A stretch of DNA of 64,000 nucleotides from Desulfotignum sp. (GCA_011390335.1 JAABSO010000019.1:1-64000); one strand, 5' to 3'; shown: positions 35,580 to 44,496, counted from the stretch's first letter. Numbers and translations: made by a program. Notes: a model not told the origin generated them from the letters alone.

Positions 35580-36673
35580 ATGTTTACCTCCTGGCGTTCA
35601 GGGCTGACAATGGCAGTGTCTAAATGCATGGGTTGAATATCTTTTGACTTGTCCCTGTCCGGAATGACGGCATCCAGGCCGCATATTTCTGAGGAAAATC
35701 CGTAAATACCAGGCTTTCCCCCCACCACCCCGGGCCGCAGTTTTTTGCGGTCCTGGACCATGAACAATGAATGGTCCGGCAGGGTGCCGATGACACAATT
35801 GGGGCCGTCAATGATCAAAGACCGGCAGGTGCGTTTCAGGTGGGACAAAAACACGGCATCCGGATGCTGCACAAGATCGCTTTCCTGCAGGGGGGTTATC
35901 ACATGTTTATACCCGTCAATCCCCAGCCCCAGTTCCACCAGAGAATAATGCAGAATATGGGCGAACACCTCGGAATCGGACTGGTATCCGGTGTAGGCAG
36001 GGATCCCCCGGGAAGAAAGAAAATCCTTGATGGGGATAAACGCGGTATTCTCCCCATTGGTCATGGTACTGTATCCCTTGATGAAAAAAGGATGGCAGGC
36101 ATACAGGTCAATGGCATAATTGGTGTTCTGCCGTCCCTGGGCCATGATCACCCGGGCGTTGAGTTCTTTTCTGTCCAGGCCCAGGTACTGGGCCAGCTGC
36201 AAAGGATCTCCGATTTCCTTGATCATGATGGTATCCGGCCAGAAGGAAAATACCATCATGTCTTTTTTCTCTTCTCCCATTTCGCGGATTTTCAAACGGA
36301 TATCAGACAGCCTGTCAGCCAGCGCTTCTCTGGTGAGATTCTCCCAGTCTTCAGGGAGTTCATAGGCCCGGATCAGGTACAGATCCCTTCTGGGAATCCC
36401 TTCCACCGGAATTTTGGGAACCTTTAACGAAATTTTATACTTAGTGAGAAATCCCATATCCATCATGAAAAGGTCCAGACGGCGGATACCCTCTTCACTG
36501 AAAATACCCGACAGGATAGGGGCGTCTTTCATTTCCTCAAAAGGTCCGCCCAGATCCTGGAGCAGCAGGCCCATACCTGATCCGTCATGGCCTTCTTTCA
36601 TGACATCCAGTGCCTTGATTGCCAGCATGGGTGATACCGGATCCTGGCTGGTAAGTGCAAACAAACGACACAT
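35543..36673 (-). CDS. Glutamate synthase glutaminase (class II amidotransferase) subunit
   Basis: 376 residues from ATG 36673. Processing after Met would expose Cys2 (MCRLFALTSQ), the N-terminal nucleophile of class II glutamine amidotransferases; DGSGMGLLLQ follows. It releases ammonia from glutamine for the FMN subunit encoded next. AGGAG lies nine bases upstream, and the sigma-70-type promoter at 36780-36808 excludes the longer frame that begins at 36808. First gene of the three-gene glutamate synthase operon. Confidence 0.94.
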   Translation of the reverse strand: MCRLFALTSQDPVSPMLAIKALDVMKEGHDGSGMGLLLQDLGGPFEEMKDAPILSGIFSEEGIRRLDLFMMDMGFLTKYKISLKVPKIPVEGIPRRDLYLIRAYELPEDWENLTREALADRLSDIRLKIREMGEEKKDMMVFSFWPDTIMIKEIGDPLQLAQYLGLDRKELNARVIMAQGRQNTNYAIDLYACHPFFIKGYSTMTNGENTAFIPIKDFLSSRGIPAYTGYQSDSEVFAHILHYSLVELGLGIDGYKHVITPLQESDLVQHPDAVFLSHLKRTCRSLIIDGPNCVIGTLPDHSLFMVQDRKKLRPGVVGGKPGIYGFSSEICGLDAVIPDRDKSKDIQPMHLDTAIVSPERQEVNICRQTEALNLPL

Positions 36674-37012
36674 GCTAAACTCTCCTTCATCAAAAAATAT
36701 TGCAGCGGTCACCCCATGGGATGCAATCATGTCACCGCGAATTTTGGAGAAAGGGGGTACACCGATTTCCAAAGTTTTTAATCTAAAGATATTCCCGGAC
36801 CATGTCAATCATTTTATTTGTTTTTCAGGGAGTTACACAGGCAGGTTACAGGGAAACAGCACCAGTGGATGCCCCATATCCCTCTTTAAAATTAAGGGGT
36901 TATAAAAAAAGAATGGTTTTTGAAAAAGACAGAAAAACAGAACAAAAGCCATAGAAAGTTCCATAAAACCGGATATTATTTCGGAAAAACAGTAGAAATA
37001 AAAATTTTATTT
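36674..37012. other. Intergenic region upstream of the glutamate synthase operon, 339 bases
   Basis: Both neighbours are on the minus strand. The part nearest the operon is a leader of about 100 bases; GCGGT and ACCGC arms near 36707-36740 could pair, and on the minus strand a run of T follows, so a weak attenuator is conceivable. The promoter lies at 36780-36808. The rest, to 37012, is AT-rich with short dyads and no gene that I can support. Confidence 0.4.
36780..36808 (-). promoter_or_regulatory. Sigma-70-type promoter of the glutamate synthase operon
   Basis: On the minus strand, a perfect TTGACA (36808-36803) and TAGATT (36785-36780) are 17 bases apart. Transcription should start near 36773, about 100 bases before the ATG at 36673. 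Confidence 0.7.
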
Positions 37013-37348
37013 TTAATACGGAGAAAAAGTCTGAAGCCCGTAAACACCCCTGGCCCGGTCGCACAGCGGGTTTTCCCTGCCGTTCTCCCAGGAGCGCTTG
37101 AAATCCCGGCATGTGGCCGGCCGGGCCTCATATATCGTACATGTAACCCGGGTACCCACCACCCCTTTGAGGGCAGCGCATCTAGGGGAAGATGTCTGGG
37201 TTCCCTTCATAAGCTGCTGGTGTTTTTTATCAAAACAGGTCAGGGCCGGCGGCAGGCCGGGGCTTACTAGATCGGCCTGCTCCACCGCTACCGAGAAACA
37301 AGCACAGCAGGCCCCACACCCCATGCAGGGGCTGGGCCTTGCTGACAA
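37013..37348 (-). CDS. YkgJ-family cysteine-cluster protein
   Basis: 111 residues. The N terminus holds CMGCGACCACF and later Cys occur in TCTIYEARPATCRDF, the pattern of the YkgJ (zinc or iron-sulfur cluster) family of unknown function. No ATG gives the full domain: the first Cys lies only eight residues into a frame opened by TTG at 37348, and no good ribosome site precedes it. An AAGGG lies just after the stop of the upstream gene. Translation may be coupled to that gene or begin at a rare codon. Confidence 0.8.
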   Translation of the reverse strand: MSARPSPCMGCGACCACFSVAVEQADLVSPGLPPALTCFDKKHQQLMKGTQTSSPRCAALKGVVGTRVTCTIYEARPATCRDFKRSWENGRENPLCDRARGVYGLQTFSPY

Positions 37349-37390
37349 TGGTTTAATTGTTATATCTGCAGCCCTTAGATGACAAGTGAT

Positions 37391-37729
37391 TCATACAGCC
37401 TGCTCGATTTTCATTGCCTGATAATAATCATTCACCTGCATTTCTCTGGACTCTTTCTTGTACCAGCCGTCAAACAGAACAAGATTTTTGTGTTCATCCA
37501 GAAAAGAATAATCTTTTACCGTTACACCCTGCATGGCGGCCATGGCAGGGTCAAAAATACGAAAATCAGACACCCCGTCCTTTGGCAGAGTCATCACCAC
37601 CTTGAGCTGCCAGACCCAGTCCGGATCATATTCCAGATTCACCACCAGGTATTTCCCCAGATCTGATGACAATTCTTTGGGCTTGGGCAATGTTGCAGGG
37701 CCTGACTTTTTCCAGAATTTCCAGTTCAT
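37391..37729 (-). CDS. Hypothetical protein, 112 residues
   Basis: Not recognised. It starts MNWKFWKK, then a Pro/Lys linker and a segment with many aromatic residues (VVNLEYDPDWVWQLKVVM, DYSFLDEHKNLVLFDGWYKK), probably a small soluble beta-rich protein. GAGGTG precedes ATG 37729 closely, which decides against the longer frame from 37777. It lies 42 bases upstream of the YkgJ-family gene on the same strand and downstream of the 162-bp repeat. Confidence 0.7.
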   Translation of the reverse strand: MNWKFWKKSGPATLPKPKELSSDLGKYLVVNLEYDPDWVWQLKVVMTLPKDGVSDFRIFDPAMAAMQGVTVKDYSFLDEHKNLVLFDGWYKKESREMQVNDYYQAMKIEQAV

Positions 37730-38243
37730 TTTCACCTCTTTGCAGTATGGGTAATGCTTTGGAATACACATGAGCAAAAACTATACCAAAAGAGAAAAAA
37801 ATGCTGTTTCACTGATCTGAGGCTGTCATCACTGCCGTGGCCGGCCCTATCCAATCACAGGCAACAGGACGTTTTATGTCCTTTTTTAAAAAAAATCGGA
37901 ACAGACATTTCTCAGAAATCTCAGAAACCATACCGGCACGCTGGGGAATTGATTATTGCGCACACAGGGTCTGGATATTTGCTATAGCAGCGTGCACTTC
38001 TATGGGGAGCCCCTGGTGGTGTCCTGTGAACGGACCGTCAGATCCTTAAGGTGGCCTGGTAAAATATGCCGGGATGGGTTTCAACCAGAGGGCGGGTTGC
38101 CGCACTTCATTGTTCTTATGCAAACAGGCCCCCGTAGATCTCGGGCCGGGCACAGGACACCACCAGGGGCGGGGCTTGGGACAGAGTGCTGCACACAGCG
38201 ATCGAAAACCTGACAGCTTATGGCAAATATCCAGACGGGGGGC
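37730..38243. other. Intergenic region holding repeat copy 1, 514 bases
   Basis: Between two small minus-strand hypothetical genes. Its main content is the 162-bp repeat at 38009-38170. The flanks show no gene, promoter or terminator that I can support. Confidence 0.5.
38009..38170. repeat. 162-bp dispersed element, copy 1, with perfect 20-bp terminal inverted repeats
   Basis: 38009-38028 and 38151-38170 are perfect reverse complements (GCCCCTGGTG...CACCAGGGGC). The pairing continues inward imperfectly (CGGACCG with CGGGCCG). Copy 2 at 49043-49204 has the same length and identical ends, with blocks such as GGACCGTCAGA and ATATGCCGGGATG shared inside. No transposase is nearby; a MITE-like foldback element or a structured RNA is possible. 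Confidence 0.85.
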
Positions 38244-38510
38244 TCAGGTCAGACCGATCTTATCAAAGAAATGCCGGCGTTTCATGCGAAACAGGGCTTT
38301 ATCTTCCCGGACCAGGTAAAACACCTTTGTGCCGGTATCGTCATTACAAACATAGACACCTGTATAGCCGTCCAGATCCGAAATGTCGCCGACACGCTCC
38401 ACATCATCATTAAATCTGCGGCACACGGCAGCCCAATCTTCGGTATTGGCATTTTTGGCTATAAAATATTTTTGTGCTGCGTCATCATAATCCGCCTGGA
38501 TGCATTTCAT
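38244..38510 (-). CDS. Hypothetical protein, 88 residues
   Basis: Not recognised. The composition is acidic in the first two thirds (DYDDAAQKYF, NTEDWAAVCRRFNDDVERVG, DISDLDGYTG) and basic at the end (RMKRRHFFDK). GGAGGTG precedes the ATG well, supporting a real gene. It is 23 bases downstream of the enhancer-binding regulator on the same strand and may share its transcript. Confidence 0.7.
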   Translation of the reverse strand: MKCIQADYDDAAQKYFIAKNANTEDWAAVCRRFNDDVERVGDISDLDGYTGVYVCNDDTGTKVFYLVREDKALFRMKRRHFFDKIGLT

Positions 38511-38533
38511 GGTTCACCTCCGCCTTTTTGAAA

Positions 38534-40129
38534 TCACGCCGAAAAATTGTATCTTATTTTCCGACCAAAAGGAATGTTTAATTTTTTCATTCTCTTGCGC
38601 AGCGTGGACGGATGAATCCCCAATATTTTTGCTGCGCCTTTTTCTCCCTCCACCCGGCCGTTACAATATTCCATGATTTTTTGAATGTGGGCGGCCGTAA
38701 CCTGGTCTATGGATTGCATTTTTTCACCCGGTGAAAATCTGCTGAAATGCCCCTGATTCTTTTTTTCCAATGCCAGACCGATTTCCGAAAAGTCAAGGAA
38801 GCCGGAACGGTCCAGAATCATGGACCGTTCCACCGCGTTTTCCAGCTCACGGATATTGCCCGGCCAATGATAGGCCAGCAGCCGGTCCATGACTGATCCG
38901 GAAACGACCGGTATCTTATGGCGCTTCATTTCTTTGGCTTTTTTCACTATAAAATACCGTACCAGATCCGGAATATCTGTTTTGCGTTCCCGCAGGGGCG
39001 GAATCTCGATGGGAAATACCTGTAACCGGAAAAAAAGATCCGGCCGGAACCGCTTTTGTGCCATCATCTTTTCCAGGTTCCGGTGGGTGGCGGCAATCAC
39101 CCGGATATTCACCTTGATGGTTTCACTGCCCCCCACCCGGTCAATCTCCTTTTCCTGAAGCACCCGCAAAAGCCGGATCTGGGCTTCGGCAGGCAGTTCC
39201 CCGATTTCATCCAGAAACAGGGTACCGCCCTGGGCCCGTTCAATACGCCCCCGTTTGCCGGATACCGCACCGGTGAACGCCCCCTTTTCATACCCGAACA
39301 GCTCACTGTCCAGAAGAGAGGCGGGGATGGCCCCGCAGTTGACCCGGATAAAGGGCCCCTCTCTGCGCAAAGACAGGTTGTGGATGGCATTGGCAACCAC
39401 CTCCTTGCCGGTGCCGGTTTCTCCCAGCAGCAGCACCGGACTTTCCAAGGGTGCCACCTGGCGCACCATCTCCATGACCTGTCTGAGACCCTGACCGGCC
39501 CCCACCACTTTTTCTCCGGTCATCTGGTGGAGTTCATCCTGAAAATACCGGTTGTCATCGGCCAGAAGCTCTTTAAGATTTTTCAGTTCCCTGAAACGCA
39601 GGCTGTTGGTGAGGGCAATGGCACACGGCTTGGACAAAAGACCGAGCAAGCGGACCTGGGTTGGGGTAAATTTGTTTTGCCCGTCATTGAACACGCTGAA
39701 AATACCCAGCATAGTTTTTTCCAGAACCAGGTCCATGACCACAGCAGACAGGTCCCAGGCCCTGAGTCGGTCCGCCACCGGCCCGGTCACGGGATCATCT
39801 CCGAGCCGGTCAATGACGCGGATCCTTTCCAGGCGGTTATGTGCCACCTGCCGGCGCCCTTTTCGGGACAAAAGGATGCGGGTGGACACTGCCCTGCCGG
39901 AGCGGGGGGTGGCATGGGCCACCATCTCCACCACACCGGTATCCGGGTGATACACCTGAAAACCCATCTGGCCGGCGGGCATGAACCGCCTTACATAAAG
40001 CAGACACTGGTGAAGGGCACGTTCAAGATCCAGGCTGGAACACAGTTTCAATGTGGCTTCCCTGAAGAAATCTTTTTCATCCACCGGAGATACCGTACTA
40101 TCTGTCTGGCTGGACCATGTCTGAACCAT
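38534..40129 (-). CDS. GAF-domain sigma-54-dependent enhancer-binding regulator
   Basis: 531 residues. GAF-like sensor domain at about 20-195, AAA+ domain with Walker A GETGTGKE near 240, sigma-54 contact loop GAFTGA near 290, LFLDEIGEL (Walker B), and a Fis-type helix-turn-helix at the end (GAAKILGIHPSTLRKRMKKL). No receiver domain, so it probably senses a small molecule through GAF. AAGGAA precedes the ATG. It is divergent from the beta-oxidation genes at 40391-44496, which are its likely targets, perhaps with an acyl-CoA or acid as signal. Confidence 0.93.
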   Translation of the reverse strand: MVQTWSSQTDSTVSPVDEKDFFREATLKLCSSLDLERALHQCLLYVRRFMPAGQMGFQVYHPDTGVVEMVAHATPRSGRAVSTRILLSRKGRRQVAHNRLERIRVIDRLGDDPVTGPVADRLRAWDLSAVVMDLVLEKTMLGIFSVFNDGQNKFTPTQVRLLGLLSKPCAIALTNSLRFRELKNLKELLADDNRYFQDELHQMTGEKVVGAGQGLRQVMEMVRQVAPLESPVLLLGETGTGKEVVANAIHNLSLRREGPFIRVNCGAIPASLLDSELFGYEKGAFTGAVSGKRGRIERAQGGTLFLDEIGELPAEAQIRLLRVLQEKEIDRVGGSETIKVNIRVIAATHRNLEKMMAQKRFRPDLFFRLQVFPIEIPPLRERKTDIPDLVRYFIVKKAKEMKRHKIPVVSGSVMDRLLAYHWPGNIRELENAVERSMILDRSGFLDFSEIGLALEKKNQGHFSRFSPGEKMQSIDQVTAAHIQKIMEYCNGRVEGEKGAAKILGIHPSTLRKRMKKLNIPFGRKIRYNFSA

Positions 40130-40155
40130 GTTTTTTTCCTTAAATTTTCCTGCAT

Positions 40156-40259
40156 GGAATGCAATCGCCGGGTAACTTTTCTATCCTATCTGACAGTTTA
40201 ATATATAACTTGTAAATAGAACAGATATTTCTTTTCCCTGGAACAGAAAATTGCATTCC
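40156..40259. promoter_or_regulatory. Long-spaced inverted repeat in the divergent regulator/beta-oxidation region
   Basis: GGAATGCAAT at 40156-40165 and its exact reverse complement at 40250-40259. Two matching half-sites about 85 bases apart could be upstream activator sites of the adjacent enhancer-binding protein. A 10-base match can arise by chance. Confidence 0.35.
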
Positions 40260-40281
40260 CTTTAAACCCAAAAACCATAAC

Positions 40282-40313
40282 TGCCTGAAATAAAAGTTTT
40301 TTTATTTCAGGCA
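40282..40313. promoter_or_regulatory. Perfect 14-bp stem with 4-base loop upstream of the beta-oxidation genes
   Basis: TGCCTGAAATAAAA (40282-40295) and TTTTATTTCAGGCA (40300-40313) pair perfectly around GTTT, 78 bases before the ATG at 40391. Both flanking genes point away, so it does not end a gene; an operator dyad or a leader hairpin is more likely. Confidence 0.55.
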
Positions 40314-40390
40314 TGATTCCTGCTCTACTGTTATTCTGACCGCAACAAACACACCAACCTGTAACATAATGCAGCAGAAAGGAGCCATCT

Positions 40391-41248
40391 ATGGAGATGA
40401 AAAAAATATGTGTACTCGGGGCCGGTATCATGGGTGCGGGCATTGCCCAGGTGTCTGCCCGGGCCGGTTTTCAGGTATTTATCCGGGACATGGAAGACCG
40501 GTTTGTGGAAAACGGCCTGTCCACCATCAAAGCCAATCTGGACCGGGCCGTGTCCAAGGGAAAACTGGACAAAGAGGAGGCTGCAGCTGTTTTTGGCCGG
40601 ATCACCGGCACCACCGACCTGACCCTGGCTGCAGGAGAGGCAGACCTGGTGATCGAAGCAATCATCGAGGTTATGGAGATCAAAAAACAGGTATTTCAGG
40701 ACCTGGACCAAATCTGTAAAAAAGACACCCTGGTGGCCACCAACACCTCCGGTCTTTCCATCACGGAAATGGCATCCGTTACCCAGCGGTCGGAAAAGGT
40801 CATCGGCATGCATTTTTTCAACCCGGTACCGGTGATGAAACTGGTGGAACTGATCCGGGGGTTCACCACATCTGATGACACCCTGAATATGGCCTGGGAA
40901 TTTGTGGAAAAAATCGGCAAAACCCCCATTGAGGTAAAAGAGGCCCCGGGATTTGCCGTAAACCGGATTTTGTGTCCAATGATCAACGAAGCTGTCTTTG
41001 TTCTGGCAGAAGGGGTTGCCTCGGCCGAAGACATTGACAAATCCATGATGCTGGGTGCCAACCACCCCATAGGTCCCCTGGCCCTGGCCGACATGGTGGG
41101 CCTGGACACCATCCTGTTTGTGCTGGAGGGTTTTCACCGGGAAATCGGTGAAGACAAATACCGGCCGGCGCCGCTGCTGCGAAAAATGGTGCGGGCCGGA
41201 TATTTGGGCCGCAAAAGCGGCAAGGGATTTTACGATTATACCAGATAA
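40391..41248 (+). CDS. 3-hydroxyacyl-CoA (3-hydroxybutyryl-CoA) dehydrogenase
   Basis: 285 residues, the one-function Hbd length. NAD-binding motif [11 protein letters not shown] near 10-20, the catalytic region [14 protein letters not shown] (His near 140) and the C-terminal [14 protein letters not shown] segment. It oxidises 3-hydroxyacyl-CoA to 3-ketoacyl-CoA with NAD. AAAGGAG precedes the ATG. The next gene, acyl-CoA dehydrogenase, starts 14 bases after the stop. Confidence 0.95.
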   Translation: MEMKKICVLGAGIMGAGIAQVSARAGFQVFIRDMEDRFVENGLSTIKANLDRAVSKGKLDKEEAAAVFGRITGTTDLTLAAGEADLVIEAIIEVMEIKKQVFQDLDQICKKDTLVATNTSGLSITEMASVTQRSEKVIGMHFFNPVPVMKLVELIRGFTTSDDTLNMAWEFVEKIGKTPIEVKEAPGFAVNRILCPMINEAVFVLAEGVASAEDIDKSMMLGANHPIGPLALADMVGLDTILFVLEGFHREIGEDKYRPAPLLRKMVRAGYLGRKSGKGFYDYTR

Positions 41249-41262
41249 ACAAAGGAGTATCC

Positions 41263-43071
41263 ATGGCACAGACGGTTGCAGACCGCCGGGATGTGGATTT
41301 TGTCCTCCACGAACAGCTCCATGTGGAGCAGTTGGACCGGCATGATAAATTTAGGGAATTCAACAAAAAAACCGTTGATCTGATCGTATCTGAAGCACGG
41401 AACCTGGCACTCAAAGAACTGCTGCCTTGTCAGCGGGAAGCAGATGAAGAGGGCTGCACCTTTGACAGCGGCAGGGTGATGGTGCCTAAAGTGTTCCACC
41501 GGGCCTATGACCTGTTCAGACAGGGCGAATGGATCGCCATGTGCGATGATCCGCACTGGGGCGGGCAGGGCATGCCTGCCACCGTGGCCCTGGCTGCCAA
41601 CAATTTTTTCAACGGCGCCAACTTTCCTTTCATGCTCCACAATATACTGATCCACGGGGCAGGCAAGCTGGTGGAGCGGTTCGGCACCGACAAGCAAAAA
41701 AATCTGTATCTGAAAAACATGTACACCGGGAAATGGGGCGGATCCATGCTGCTCACAGAACCGGAAGCCGGATCTGATGTGGGGGCGCTGACCACCCGGG
41801 CGGTGAAAAATGATGACGGCACCTACAGCATTTCCGGCAGCAAGATCTTCATATCCTCCGGAGAAAACGATCTGGTGGAAAACATCATCCACCCGGTGCT
41901 GGCCAGAATAGACGGGGCACCTGCAGGCACAGCCGGGATCTCTTTGTTTCTGGTTCCCAAATACTGGGTGAACGATGACGGCAGCACAGGAGATTTCAAT
42001 GACGTGGTGTGTACCGGTATTGAAGAAAAAATGGGCATTCATGGCAGCCCCACCTGTTCCATGACGCTGGGGGGGAAAGGAGCGTGCAGAGGCACCCTGC
42101 TGGGGGACGAAAACAAGGGCATGCGGGCCATGTTCGTGATGATGAACGAAGCCCGGCTGCATGTGGGCATGCAGGGATTTGCCTGTGCCGGCGCCTCTTA
42201 TCTCAATGCCCTGAACTATGCCAAAGCGCGCATCCAGGGAGCAGCCCTGACAGCGCCCAAAGGCTCATCCGGTGTTTCCATCATCCAGCACCCGGACATC
42301 CGGCGCATTCTGCTCACCATGAAAACCGTTTCAGAGGGGATGCGCAGCCTGCTGTTTTATACGGGATTTCTGGAAGACATGGCGGCGGTCAGCAAAAGTG
42401 ATACTGAAAAGGCCGGGTACCAGGGGCTCATTGATGTGCTCATCCCGGTGGCCAAAGGCTATATTACGGACCGGGCCTTTGACATGTGCTCCATGGGGGT
42501 CCAGGTGTTCGGCGGATACGGCTTCACCAAAGAGTATCCCCAGGAACAGCTGCTGCGGGACTGCAAGATCACCCAGATCTATGAAGGTACCAACGGCATC
42601 CAGGCCATGGATCTTCTGGGCAGAAAGATAGGTCTCAACCATGGCCAGGCTTTCATGGACCTTGTGGCTGAGGTGCAAAAAACTATTGCCGCAGCAAAAA
42701 AAGATGCCAGCTTGATCTCTGTGGCAAATATTTTAGAAACCACCCTTACCCATTTGAAGGAAACCGCAGGGAAACTTAGCGCAGACCTGGGATCTGAAAA
42801 CATGCTTACCGCGTTTGCCCATGCCCATCCGTTTCTGGATGTTACCGGAGACACCCTCATGGGCTGGATGCTGCTCTGGCGGGCAGTGACAGCCGCCCGA
42901 AAACTGGCAGAAAACCCCAAAAAAAAGGATCTGGCGTTTTACCAGGGCCAGATCACAGGAGCCCGGTTTTTCATCAACACCATGCTGCCGGTGGCCCAGG
43001 CCAAAATGGCGGTGATTCAGACCGGTGACACCAGCGCCCTGGATATGGATGAAGCGTCTTTTGGGTCATGA
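41263..43071 (+). CDS. Long acyl-CoA dehydrogenase (about 600 residues)
   Basis: 602 residues. FAD/substrate motifs LLTEPEAGSDVGAL and YEGTNGIQAMDLLGRK (with the usual Glu region) are clear, and about 130 extra residues at the C terminus match the long acyl-CoA dehydrogenase subfamily that includes DmdC-like enzymes. It introduces the 2,3 double bond in acyl-CoA, passing electrons probably to ETF (not encoded here). AAGGAG precedes ATG 41263. A two-part hairpin follows the gene at 43164-43212. Confidence 0.94.
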   Translation: MAQTVADRRDVDFVLHEQLHVEQLDRHDKFREFNKKTVDLIVSEARNLALKELLPCQREADEEGCTFDSGRVMVPKVFHRAYDLFRQGEWIAMCDDPHWGGQGMPATVALAANNFFNGANFPFMLHNILIHGAGKLVERFGTDKQKNLYLKNMYTGKWGGSMLLTEPEAGSDVGALTTRAVKNDDGTYSISGSKIFISSGENDLVENIIHPVLARIDGAPAGTAGISLFLVPKYWVNDDGSTGDFNDVVCTGIEEKMGIHGSPTCSMTLGGKGACRGTLLGDENKGMRAMFVMMNEARLHVGMQGFACAGASYLNALNYAKARIQGAALTAPKGSSGVSIIQHPDIRRILLTMKTVSEGMRSLLFYTGFLEDMAAVSKSDTEKAGYQGLIDVLIPVAKGYITDRAFDMCSMGVQVFGGYGFTKEYPQEQLLRDCKITQIYEGTNGIQAMDLLGRKIGLNHGQAFMDLVAEVQKTIAAAKKDASLISVANILETTLTHLKETAGKLSADLGSENMLTAFAHAHPFLDVTGDTLMGWMLLWRAVTAARKLAENPKKKDLAFYQGQITGARFFINTMLPVAQAKMAVIQTGDTSALDMDEASFGS

Positions 43072-43163
43072 TATCATTACACCATCTATATGCCGTATCA
43101 TCCCTAAAGCAACACATGGGATAACACAGGACATAATAGCCGGTTCGGACATCGGTCAATAAA

Positions 43164-43212
43164 AAGGGATTGCCTGCGGCTGGCCTGTAATCCCCAGCCG
43201 GGCCGATCCCTT
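43164..43212 (+). promoter_or_regulatory. Compound hairpin between acyl-CoA dehydrogenase and thiolase genes
   Basis: Outer arms AAGGGAT (43164-43170) and ATCCCTT (43206-43212), inner arms CGGCTGG (43177-43183) and CCAGCCG (43194-43200). No U-tract follows. It may stabilise or process the message or tune expression of the thiolase gene. Confidence 0.6.
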
Positions 43213-43245
43213 CAAACTTTATAATAATAATGAGGAAACACAACC

Positions 43246-44496
43246 ATGAAAGATATTGTTATCGTATCTGCCTGCCGGACCGCCATCGGGGCCTTCGGCG
43301 GCACATTAAAAGAGATGAACGGTGCAGCCATTGCCAGTGTAACCATGAAAGAAGCAGTCAACCGGGCCGGCATTGAAGCCGGTATCATTGATGATGTCCG
43401 GTACGGCACCTGTGTGGAACACCATGACACCCTCAACACCACCCGGGTGGCGGCCCTCATGGCCGGGATTCCGGACAGTGTGCCGGCAGTCACGGTGAAC
43501 CGGGTGTGCATATCCGGCATGGAAGCCGTGCTTTCTGGAGCTGCCATGATCCAGGCAGGCATGGCAGATGTCATCCTGGCCGGAGGGGTGGAACATATGT
43601 CCGGTGTTCCCTATACCGTGCCCAAGGCAAGATGGGGCTGCCGTCTCCAGGACGCCCAGTTTGTGGATGCCATGATTCATGCCCTGCACTGCGGTTCCCA
43701 CGTGCTTCCCTTTGATGAGACCACACCTCTGGATACATCACAGGCCCCGGCCGCCCATTTCATGGGCAAACCCTATATCATGGGCCATACTGCCGAATTT
43801 GTGGCCCAGCATCTGGGTTTGACCAGGGAAGAGATGGATGAGGTGGCCCTGCGCAGCCACAACAATGCGGAACGGGCCACAAAGGATGGATCCTTTGCCG
43901 AAGAGATCGTCCCCATCCAGGTGCCCCGGCGCAAAAAAGACCCCCTGGTCTTTGACAAAGATGAGCATTTCCGGCCGGGCATGACCATGGAAAAACTGAC
44001 AGCCCTGCCCCCGGCATTTATCCCCAAAACCGGCACTGTCACAGCGGGCAATGCCTCAGGGATAAACGACGGGTCCGCCGGCATGGTCATCATGTCTGCA
44101 GACAAAGCCAGGGAACTGGGCGTTACCCCTCTGGCCCGGATCAAGGCCTCGGGCATGGGGGCGTGCCATCCCACCATCATGGGCATGTCTCCGGTACCGG
44201 CAGTGAAAAACCTGCTGGATAAATCACAGCTTTCCATGAAAGATTTTGACCTGGTGGAGGTGAATGAGGCGTTTGCCGCCCAGTATCTGGGGTGTGAAAA
44301 AGAACTGGGTCTTAACCGGGAGATCACCAACATCAACGGATCCGGCATCGGCCTGGGGCATCCTGTGGGCGCCACCGGGGCAAGGATCATGGTGACACTG
44401 ATCCATGCCATGAAAAAAAGGGGCGACACCTTGGGGTTGGCCACTCTGTGCGGCGGCGGCGGTGTAGCCATGGCCTGTGCCATAGAGATGCTCTAA
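43246..44496 (+). CDS. Thiolase (acetyl-CoA acyltransferase family)
   Basis: 416 residues. Nucleophile Cys in VNRVCISGMEAV (near 86), the NEAFAAQYLG and GSGIGLGHPVGATGARI motifs, and the second Cys in ATLCGGGGVAMA. It cleaves 3-ketoacyl-CoA to acetyl-CoA or condenses two acetyl-CoA. The gene set here lacks an enoyl-CoA hydratase, so the spiral would need one from elsewhere. GAGGAA precedes the ATG. The stop overlaps that of the converging RND pump gene by four bases. Confidence 0.95.
   Translation: MKDIVIVSACRTAIGAFGGTLKEMNGAAIASVTMKEAVNRAGIEAGIIDDVRYGTCVEHHDTLNTTRVAALMAGIPDSVPAVTVNRVCISGMEAVLSGAAMIQAGMADVILAGGVEHMSGVPYTVPKARWGCRLQDAQFVDAMIHALHCGSHVLPFDETTPLDTSQAPAAHFMGKPYIMGHTAEFVAQHLGLTREEMDEVALRSHNNAERATKDGSFAEEIVPIQVPRRKKDPLVFDKDEHFRPGMTMEKLTALPPAFIPKTGTVTAGNASGINDGSAGMVIMSADKARELGVTPLARIKASGMGACHPTIMGMSPVPAVKNLLDKSQLSMKDFDLVEVNEAFAAQYLGCEKELGLNREITNINGSGIGLGHPVGATGARIMVTLIHAMKKRGDTLGLATLCGGGGVAMACAIEML

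Noticed and set aside
36674..36808. Longer N terminus for the glutaminase subunit from 36808
   Set aside because: It would bury the catalytic Cys2 and start inside the promoter.
37956..38213. Plus-strand frame across repeat copy 1 that resembles the frame 49026-49286 across copy 2
   Set aside because: The translated similarity follows from the repeat itself; substitutions fall in first, second and third codon positions alike, so coding is not supported.
40238..40256. Sigma-54-like TGG...TTGC upstream of the beta-oxidation genes
   Set aside because: GG and GC are 11 bases apart instead of ten, a spacing that RpoN promoters rarely tolerate.
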